DNA of 64,000 nt from Brevibacillus brevis (GTDB lineage: Bacteria > Bacillota > Bacilli > Brevibacillales > Brevibacillaceae): assembly GCF_031583145.1 (NCBI RefSeq), contig NZ_CP134050.1, positions 5,383,501-5,447,500 on the forward strand, in the 5' to 3' direction. The notes beneath the pieces were generated by a model. It saw only the letters and a program-made list of their open reading frames with translations. It had not been told where the DNA came from and searched no databases. Each line of letters starts with the position of its first letter. The first letter of the stretch is position 1. Below, one piece after another: positions 57,383-64,000 of this stretch. A program made the translations under genes and the position numbers.

Positions 57383-57520
57383 CAAGGGTTATGCTGCCTA
57401 TTTGGAGATAAGTCGGTTCATTCGGCACTGGGTGGGGTTATTTCTATTGCCCCCCTCTTTCGAGGTCGGACACAAGAAAAAAATACCCCAGACGAGTTGT
57501 TGATTACTCGCTTGGGGTAT
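57383..57520. repeat. Cassette-end repeat, copy A (with terminator)
   Basis: Related to 58213-58346: both run from ACrAGGGTTA through GGAGATAA, then TTCGGCACTGGGTGGGGT, to an ACGAGT/ACTCG hairpin. Only part of the sequence in between is conserved. Copy A follows the immunity-like gene at 57534 on the minus strand. Confidence 0.7.
57484..57520 (-). terminator. Cassette terminator 1
   Basis: ATACCCCAGACGAGT (57483-57497) pairs with ACTCGCTTGGGGTAT (57506-57520), T-run following on the minus strand. Shares core sequence and 8-nt loop with the two other cassette terminators. Confidence 0.8.
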
Positions 57521-57533
57521 GGAATAAGTTGCA

Positions 57534-57920
57534 CTACTTCAAAACAAACTCTTGATTTCCGATACTTACCTTCTCAGCTTCAATCAACAGAATTGAGTTC
57601 CAAATCTCAATGCATATATTTGGAGTTGCACAATACTGGGAAGCAAATTCATCTCCAATAATACGTATAGCCGTATCGCTGACAGTGTCAAACGAGACTA
57701 GGTCAAGAAACTCCCACTCTGAAAGAATTTTTCGTGTTTCTCCACAATCGTTAATCCAAACGAATGAGAGAACATTTTTGAAAACTACTTCAAACTTTTC
57801 CTCTGTTCCATCGTAATTTCTAACTACATCTAAATAAATCCTGTGCTGAAGCATGTCAACATTATAGTCATAGACTCTACAACCCCACAGCATCCCTATC
57901 ATATCTTCAAATTTTGACAA
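57534..57920 (-). CDS. Putative immunity protein, 5' end at a recombination seam
   Basis: 128 residues reading MSKFEDMIGMLWGCRVYDYN ... then IGDEFASQYCATPNICIEIWNSILLIEAEKV. Start is TTG 57918-57920 with no ribosome site, and the codon lies inside the seam word ACAAGGGTTA (57917-57926), so the original 5' end may be lost. Acidic, Trp/Ile-rich, single-domain: typical of polymorphic-toxin immunity proteins, possibly YxiG-like (weak). AT-rich compared with the chromosome. Confidence 0.55.
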   Translation of the reverse strand: MSKFEDMIGMLWGCRVYDYNVDMLQHRIYLDVVRNYDGTEEKFEVVFKNVLSFVWINDCGETRKILSEWEFLDLVSFDTVSDTAIRIIGDEFASQYCATPNICIEIWNSILLIEAEKVSIGNQEFVLK

Positions 57921-57939
57921 GGGTTAACACATCCTCACT

Positions 57940-58209
57940 CTATGGATTAATAAATCTCTCAATAATCCGTGAGATATCGTCAAATGAGTTTTCTGTAATG
58001 TTAATGTGCGTTGGCTTAATCTCATTTGAAAAATTCCCATTGATATCTACTGTTCCTTTTGAACCTATTGATAGCCTCCAATAATTATCATTATGTTTAC
58101 TTGGATTCATTACTCTAAGAGAAATAACATCCTGCTTGCCATTCAATGTAACAGGAATCTTAATAGCCCAGCCATCCCCTTCATATTTCAAAGAAACTTT
58201 GTATGGGTA
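57940..58209 (-). pseudogene. Truncated immunity-like fragment
   Basis: Open frame of 89 codons plus stop with no start codon or ribosome site except a doubtful TTG at 58191. Sequence: VSLKYEGDGWAIKIPVTLNG, then VISLRVMNPSKHNDNYWRLSIG and SFDDISRIIERFINP. A TAA (58210-58212) directly precedes it and the seam word ACGAGGGTTA (58213-58222) abuts it, so its 5' end appears removed by recombination. Confidence 0.6.
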
Positions 58210-58212
58210 TTA

Positions 58213-58346
58213 CGAGGGTTAAGTTGTCTTTTGGGAGATAAAGCGTTTTATTCGGCACTGGGTGGGGTCTATATTTATCGCCGCCCAATTGGACTTAATA
58301 GGCAAAAAGAAAACCCAGATGAGTAGTTGATTACTCGTCTGGGTTT
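58213..58346. repeat. Cassette-end repeat, copy B (with terminator)
   Basis: Second copy of the 57383-57520 repeat (GGAGATAA, then TTCGGCACTGGGTGGGGT). It follows the immunity gene at 58359 on the minus strand. Confidence 0.7.
58311..58346 (-). terminator. Cassette terminator 2
   Basis: AAACCCAGATGAGT (58311-58324) pairs with ACTCGTCTGGGTTT (58333-58346) with one G-T, 8-nt loop. Confidence 0.8.
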
Positions 58347-58358
58347 CCGTTGGTAACG

Positions 58359-58712
58359 CTATTCAGCTAAAAGAGCACATTCCCATTTTGTCATGTGGAC
58401 GTTGTAATAGTTAAAGAAATCAAGTAAATCTTGACAAAGTAATTTCAATTCGTCAATTTCTTTATCCTTTTTCTTGTATTTAATCTCAGCCTCAAAAGAT
58501 TTCTCAACGAATGAAAAGTTCTGTAACATAAAAGGTCTGATATCCTTATCATTCTTCGGAAATGTCCACGTGTCGATAATAGTAGGGAGATTTTCCCTAT
58601 CATATTCATCTAACTCGTTATCCAACTCTACGCTGATTTTAACTACTGTTCCTGTTTTTACAACAAATTCTGGAGAATTATAGATTTTTTCAATATCATC
58701 CCATTTGCTCAA
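58359..58712 (-). CDS. Putative immunity protein of the nuclease-type RHS toxin
   Basis: 117 residues, TTG start 58710-58712 with GGGGGGG about 5 nt upstream, 14 nt after the toxin stop. Highly charged: VVKISVELDNELDEYDRENLP, FEAEIKYKKKDKEIDELKLLCQDLLDFFNYYNVH. Position right behind a toxin C-terminus and ahead of a cassette terminator is the standard toxin-immunity order. No family recognised. Confidence 0.65.
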   Translation of the reverse strand: MSKWDDIEKIYNSPEFVVKTGTVVKISVELDNELDEYDRENLPTIIDTWTFPKNDKDIRPFMLQNFSFVEKSFEAEIKYKKKDKEIDELKLLCQDLLDFFNYYNVHMTKWECALLAE

Positions 58713-58726
58713 AGTAACCCCCCCCT

Positions 58727-59470
58727 TTAATATCCTGGCGATAAACGCTTACCCAAAGGTGTCATCTTAGCAAGCCCTTTAGCAATTACGATTGCCGCAC
58801 CAACAGTAGTCAATGCCTTTCTCGTACCATCATCGTTTTGGACATACATAGAATACCGTGCTTCCCCTTTGTTTATCTGGTCGAAAACAGTTATACCTGA
58901 GATTGTATTTAACTTCTTCCCTTCTATCAATCCTCCAATTTTTTTATATAATTCGAGTTGCGGTTTAGGGTCTTGTCCATTCAAAGGCTTAACTTCCCAT
59001 ACCTGATTTCCCAAGACAATATCGGCTTCATATTTCTTCTTCAGTAACCCGAAAAACTCTGTTTCGCCCGTTTCTAAACTTTTCTCTAACTCAGGCTGTA
59101 GACCAGTCATTTCATATAATTTTTTCGCTACGTTAATTTGTGCAATCTCATGGAACGGAGTATATAGAGACGTATGTTTTCCGTTTCCAAGGGCAGTATT
59201 TCCACCAAAAACCATCATTGATGCTTCCCAATCTGCAACGACACCTGAGTTATAGGTGGCTGAGATTAAATTAAGAGACCATACAGGCATATGACCACTT
59301 GGGTCAATAAACTTAAGTGGATTATTGTGCGTATAGATGTACCTATTCAAACTCAACGGATTATCCACTTGCCCTTTATACGTATCCTCCGAGATAAACC
59401 GAAGAAAACTAGTGACTCTACTCTTTGGAATAATCAGTGATTGCTTCAACTTTTTGACTAACTTTAGCAT
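58727..59470 (-). CDS. Orphan RHS toxin C-terminus with PD-(D/E)XK-like nuclease domain
   Basis: 247 residues. Residues 24-60 are the end of an RHS core (RFISEDTYKGQVDNPLSLNR, then NNPLKFIDPSGH). The variable toxin domain follows. YEADIVLGNQVWEVKP supplies Asp150, Glu159 and Lys161, a D-X8-E-X-K pattern fitting a PD-(D/E)XK nuclease (inference), followed by QLELYKKIGGLIEG. The first 23 residues are not RHS-like, so the cassette is an orphan cut from a larger RHS gene and may be silent. Confidence 0.75.
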   Translation of the reverse strand: MLKLVKKLKQSLIIPKSRVTSFLRFISEDTYKGQVDNPLSLNRYIYTHNNPLKFIDPSGHMPVWSLNLISATYNSGVVADWEASMMVFGGNTALGNGKHTSLYTPFHEIAQINVAKKLYEMTGLQPELEKSLETGETEFFGLLKKKYEADIVLGNQVWEVKPLNGQDPKPQLELYKKIGGLIEGKKLNTISGITVFDQINKGEARYSMYVQNDDGTRKALTTVGAAIVIAKGLAKMTPLGKRLSPGY

Positions 59471-59865
59471 CCCGACAACTATATCCTGCTGAGATTGTTC
59501 AATCCGCTCTACTGATTATTACAGTACCACTGAAAGCCTTTCTAACGTCTCAGTCCGAACCTTTTAAAATACCTTAATCTATTTCTTTCCGAACCTCAAA
59601 CAAACTCAGTGCACATCGACTATAATCTGGATATACTTTATAAAAAATACACCTCTTGAAGTTCATCGGCAAACCACCGGGTTATTCCAATGCTTACTTT
59701 AAGGGGTGCAATTTTAGACTGCATGTTTAATATATGTACATTATTCTTTCGTTGCTGCTACTTCTGGCAAAGATATTGCTACTGCTCTTTCGTTCACCCA
59801 TTTCATATCAAATTGCTGGGGTCTATCTTACTCTCCTTCATGGCAGTTACTAGAGAAATAAAGAA
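59471..59865. other. 395-bp AT-rich spacer between RHS cassettes
   Basis: No gene seen. AT-rich, with promoter-like words on the minus strand (TATAGT near 59620) that could serve the orphan toxin at 59470. Otherwise featureless. Confidence 0.4.
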
Positions 59866-59899
59866 ACCCCAGACGAGTTTTTGTTTACTCGTTTGGGGT
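59866..59899 (-). terminator. Cassette terminator 3
   Basis: ACCCCAGACGAGT (59866-59878) pairs with ACTCGTTTGGGGT (59887-59899), 8-nt loop; T-rich on the minus strand. Follows the immunity gene at 59911. Confidence 0.8.
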
Positions 59900-59910
59900 A
59901 AGGTGTGAAA

Positions 59911-60468
59911 TTATAGTAAGTTTGCTTCTTTGAACACGATTATCTCTTCGGTACTAAGATTTTGCAATTTTAGACCTGAAAGTGCGTTTTGATTGTCAAA
60001 TATACAACTTAATTGTTCATTTACTTCTACCACCGATGTACTCTCCATATTATCAAACAAACAATACAAGGAGTTATCTACTAGATGGAAGCTGAAATTT
60101 CCTTTTTCCTCATGATAGTATCCATGTTGCGCTTCTTTTTCATCAAAACTTATTAAAGGGAGTCCTTTTGGCTTTTGATGGTAATGAAACCGATCAGACC
60201 CTTGTACAACAGATTCACTAATAAAAAATCTGATTTCTTTCAAAACCCCACCATTAAGAACAAAATCGTCCCTTAAGTCCAACGATACAGTCAAAGGTTC
60301 AGCTTGACCATACAACCTCCATTGAAAGCCTCCCCTTAAGTAATAGGACTTCTCAGGTTCAGGTACATTTACTGTAATAGTAACAAGTACAAATTTATCT
60401 CCCATATATTCGATACTGCGTGAAAGAGATGTAAAACTACCAGTAGTAGACGAACAAAGTAACTTCAA
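59911..60468 (-). CDS. Putative immunity protein of the 60484 RHS toxin
   Basis: 185 residues from TTG 60468, with GGAGG 8 nt upstream (a TTG at 60483 overlaps that site). SIEYMGDKFVLVTITVNVPEPEKSYYLRGGFQWRLYG, then LISFDEKEAQHGYYHEEKGNFSFHLVDNSLYCLFDNM. Beta-rich, acidic. Starts 15 nt after the toxin stop and ends at cassette terminator 3. No family recognised. Confidence 0.65.
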   Translation of the reverse strand: MKLLCSSTTGSFTSLSRSIEYMGDKFVLVTITVNVPEPEKSYYLRGGFQWRLYGQAEPLTVSLDLRDDFVLNGGVLKEIRFFISESVVQGSDRFHYHQKPKGLPLISFDEKEAQHGYYHEEKGNFSFHLVDNSLYCLFDNMESTSVVEVNEQLSCIFDNQNALSGLKLQNLSTEEIIVFKEANLL

Positions 60469-60483
60469 AATACAATCCTCCAA

Positions 60484-61164
60484 TCACTTGAATAATGCAT
60501 GATAAATCACTGCCTCTTTCTCAGTAACATTGATTCCTATCTCCCATTGTCCTATATTCATAAATTTCCTCCCAGATTTAAGATTTGGTATTGTTTTCTC
60601 AACCGCAGTCCTAAAGCTAGTTAACATTGCTTGTTCAATCATCTGCTTGCTCTTCATGCTAAGATTTATTACTTCTGGGTTTTTCAACATGTAATCAACC
60701 ATATGCTTAGTTGCATTTGGATGTACCCATAGTTCATGTCCGCCTGCCTTTAGCCCATTTAGGACGAAAGATTTTGGAATGTTTGTGCCTGCAACTGCGG
60801 CTTGGGTAACCTTTATTGAATCCCAAACGGTTACCGTCGTTTTTCCTGCCGCCGCCGCTTTACCACCCCATAGGAATTTCGGTAATGGAGCGAATAATAG
60901 GAATGTATTAACCTCTAGTGCTACATCTTCCCTAGCACCTTCGACATGTTGATATACCCCAGTAATTACCCCATTTTCTTTGATAAAATCATTGTCATGC
61001 TTATAATCCGCTTCGAAACTACTGTTATTACTTTTGTTATTACAAGAACCTGCATGAGCATATTTGCCATCTTTCGATTCGCACCAATTCCCTGTTGGGT
61101 CAACATTATTAAGAGGGTTATTATGCACATACGTATACCGATTCAAACTCAGCGGATTATCCAC
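60484..61164 (-). CDS. Orphan RHS toxin C-terminus, unknown toxin domain
   Basis: 226 residues counted from GTG 61164. The RHS-core end (DNPLSLNRYTYVHNNPLNNVDPTGNW) leads into a short hydrophobic segment (VNTFLLFAPLPKFLWGGKAAAAGK) and the toxin domain (IPKSFVLNGLKAGGHELWVHPNATKHM ... MNIGQWEIGINVTEKEAVIYHALFK). The HELWVHPNATKHM stretch may hold active residues. The RHS core continues upstream in frame to 61199 but is interrupted by TAG where Glu is expected (RFIN-stop-DTYKG), so this is a decayed remnant. Confidence 0.65.
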   Translation of the reverse strand: MDNPLSLNRYTYVHNNPLNNVDPTGNWCESKDGKYAHAGSCNNKSNNSSFEADYKHDNDFIKENGVITGVYQHVEGAREDVALEVNTFLLFAPLPKFLWGGKAAAAGKTTVTVWDSIKVTQAAVAGTNIPKSFVLNGLKAGGHELWVHPNATKHMVDYMLKNPEVINLSMKSKQMIEQAMLTSFRTAVEKTIPNLKSGRKFMNIGQWEIGINVTEKEAVIYHALFK

Positions 61165-61200
61165 TTGCCCCTTATACGTATCCTAGTTAATAAACCGTTA
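61165..61200 (-). pseudogene. Remnant of RHS core with in-frame TAG
   Basis: Reads RFIN-TAG-DTYKGQ against RFISEDTYKGQ in the 58727-59470 cassette: a GAG to TAG change. Upstream of RFIN the homology stops and the IS110 element follows. Confidence 0.65.
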
Positions 61201-61248
61201 TTTGCCGAGAAAGAAGGCGGTAACTGCTTTCCAATTACCACCATTCTA

Positions 61249-62484
61249 TCATCCTGCTTGCTTCTCTGAAACGGTAGGCATCACGTACGCCGCCTTTGTC
61301 CTCATGAGATAGTGAATGACATTCACCAGTTTACGCATGATGCACACAATTGCCTGTTGTTTCGTTTTCCCCGCCGCCAGCTTCTGCTCATAGTACGAGT
61401 AGAAATATGGGTTACGTGGCTCTTTCTTTCCTCTCGTAACCGCTATCTGGCGAATGGCTATGCCCTTGATTATCTCGTGCAAGACGCGATTTCCCTGCTT
61501 GCTCTTATAGTTCCTCCCCTTCCCGCCCGAACCAGCAAAGACGGGGGCGATTCCTGCAAAACGAGCCAGTTTTTCGGGGGTGGAGAAGCGGTGAATGTCG
61601 CCAATCTCCGCTACTAACTCTGCCGCTGTTACAAGGTCTATCCCCGTCATTGTTTCAAGCTGAAAGCCTAGACCTGTCATCAATTCCTTGATTTCGCCCT
61701 CAACCTTTGCCATCTCGACCTGGTTAAAACGGATGTTTCGGACAAGGCATTGCACAATAAAGTCCCTCTTGTCTTGAAAGTCCCTTGTTGTGTCGCCGTC
61801 TTCTTTTATCAGCGCGAGAATTTGAGCAGCTTTCCCGTTGGATAGGCTGTAATTGCTCAATTTCCGCAAGTATTGCGCTAATTCCTCTTCGGTCACACCC
61901 GCCAAGTGACGTGGGGAAGGGTACTTCTTCCAAAACGAAAGAGCAGTCTTTCCATCTACCTGTGAAAAGAACTGCTTATAACTTGGATAGTGATAACTCA
62001 ATTGCTGATGTAACTTTTGATTGGTTGCGGATTGGTTTTTCACCAACGATCTCCGCTGAGTGACTAGCTGGCTCAGTGCCCAATACAAGTCCATGGGCTT
62101 GGCATCTGGCAACTTCTCTAACTCGTCTCGCAGTACCCGCGCTACACATTCAGCATCCCAGCTATCTGATTTCTATACCGTCACATGGCTTTTCCGCCTT
62201 GCAGTAGAAAGAACGGGATTCACTTCTTTTACCCAGCAGTTGCTTTCTGCCAAGAATACCGCTAACGCTCTGCCATTCCCGCCAATGTCTTCTAATCCAT
62301 AGACAGCTTTCATGCCTCTTTTCGTGTACTTCTTTACTTCCTGTAGAAGTTGCGGAAAGGCGGCGGGCTTGTTCAGGAATTGAATTTCGCCCAACTTCCT
62401 ATTCCGATCATCAATGATCACTGCCGTATGATGCTCTTTGTGCAGGTCAACTCCCACATAGATCATATTGTCTTGATATTCCAT
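61249..62484 (-). pseudogene. IS110-family transposase, broken by one TAG
   Basis: The N-terminal DEDD part (YVGVDLHKEHHTAVIID) starts at ATG 62484 behind GAGGAG. The frame is interrupted only by TAG 62173-62175 (VTV-stop-KSDSWDAEC, Gln expected), and then continues to 61249 with the transposase_20 part (MTGIDLVTAAELVAEIGDIHRFSTPEKLARFAGIAPVFAGSGGKGRN). No other lesion is visible. Without the stop it would be a 411-residue IS110 recombinase. Confidence 0.85.
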
Positions 62485-62640
62485 ATACAGACTCCTCTCC
62501 AGTATCGAATGGTTACTGATGAGCTAGAGTTTGCATCCTCCGATCAAGTAGACAAGCTACAAAGACACGTAAGCAAAAAATCTAACCCATGAGCAACCAT
62601 TCCATACCGCATGGTATTGAGACGGCTTTTATCAGTAAGG
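62485..62640 (-). ncRNA. Non-coding left end of IS110, candidate bridge RNA region
   Basis: The stretch upstream of the IS110 recombinase start has no gene. In IS110-group elements the left end encodes a bridge RNA that specifies donor and target DNA (established knowledge). The element boundary was not located, and no secondary structure was computed. Confidence 0.3.
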
Positions 62641-62686
62641 TTGCACCCTCAGTTCGAGCGGACAAGCCGCAAAGATACGCAAGCAA
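62531..62686. repeat. Imperfect direct repeat upstream of IS110
   Basis: TTGCATCCTCCGATCAAG (62531-62548) to AAGCAA (about 62576) recurs as TTGCACCCTCAGTTCGAG (62641-62658) to AAGCAA (about 62686). Shared words include GACAAGC, CAAAGA and AAGCAA in the same order; period 110 bp. Confidence 0.7.
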
Positions 62687-62914
62687 TCTCTTACTACCGT
62701 CTTTACTTGCTCTATACGAGATGAATTGCTCTCAGTTAAGTAACGAAAAGCTAGATTATGGGCTGATGTACTCCCTTGGCTTCGATCTGACCATAGCGAT
62801 ACATTCCTCTGTAAAAGCCCTCGCGGTCTAGGATGCGCTGTATTTTGCAACTCAAAAATGCAGAGTTTGGCGGCCAATTTATGCAGAACACTGCCAACAT
62901 CAATACAAAAGAAT
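62687..62914. other. Junction between IS110 and IS21 elements
   Basis: No gene supported. TGCAGAGTTTGGCGGCC (62861-62877) and TGCAGAACACTGCCAAC resemble internal/terminal repeats of IS21 ends and may mark the right-hand border of the IS21-family element on its istB side; exact end not determined. Confidence 0.35.

Positions 62915-64000
<1,086 letters not shown>

Noticed and set aside
57383-59899. Possible CRISPR or tandem repeat array from the recurring hairpins
   Set aside because: Only three irregularly spaced copies, each located after an immunity gene and shaped as a terminator; no spacers.
62632-62877. Minus-strand 81-codon frame upstream of IS110
   Set aside because: Covers the direct repeat and the IS junction; translation resembles no protein.

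Overview
The window looks like chromosome of an endospore-forming Bacillota, most likely Brevibacillus or a close Paenibacillaceae relative (inference). Support: moderately GC-rich genes, strong AGGAGG-type Shine-Dalgarno sites with frequent TTG/GTG starts, and a Bacillus-type gene set (mrfA/mrfB, YwbE, YdjO, OpuA with a GbsR-type regulator, PadR, a MocR/PdxR-type regulator, PBSX-type tail genes). No rRNA, tRNA or CRISPR array was seen.

Layout. 1-37.7 kb is ordinary chromosome with many small regulator/transporter units: an ArsR-like regulator plus MFS pump with three matching inverted repeats; a PadR/MFS pair (both TTG starts) with a perfect operator; SMR pump; GNAT; the mrfA-mrfB DNA repair pair; SulP transporter; MarR; Fe-dependent alcohol dehydrogenase; VWA lipoprotein; a three-gene efflux operon with two adaptors and two TetR-type operator palindromes; DedA; DUF2167; DUF1254; an ECF41-type sigma factor translationally coupled to a flavin oxidoreductase behind an ECF41-like promoter; the opuA glycine betaine uptake operon with a GbsR-type regulator; several small conserved proteins; an acyltransferase; a histidine kinase; a soluble chemoreceptor with a C-terminal Cache-like domain; an SDR.

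38.0-54.4 kb is a contractile phage-tail locus of PBSX type, all on the minus strand: XkdJ-like protein, sheath, tube, chaperone with an A AAA AAC -1 frameshift site, tape measure, XkdP/Q/R/S/T, DUF2313, small fibre proteins, a 1058-residue glycine-rich fibre, then holin and amidase. No portal, capsid, terminase, integrase or replication gene is present, so it is best read as an R-type tailocin (phage-tail-like bacteriocin). An IS1182-family element separates the tail genes from the lysis pair. Two clusters of DnaA-box-like sequences lie in and beside the amidase gene.

54.4-57.3 kb holds a structured intergenic segment and a divergent EamA transporter/MocR regulator pair around a palindromic operator. 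57.3-61.2 kb is visibly AT-rich and is a graveyard of RHS-type toxin C-termini and immunity genes, each cassette closed by a near-identical terminator and some joined at a shared 10-base seam. 61.2-64 kb is mobile DNA: an IS110-family element broken by one in-frame TAG, with a long 5' region where a bridge RNA would be expected, and an IS21-family istA/istB pair running off the right edge. The tailocin and the RHS cassettes together make 38-61 kb an inter-strain competition island.
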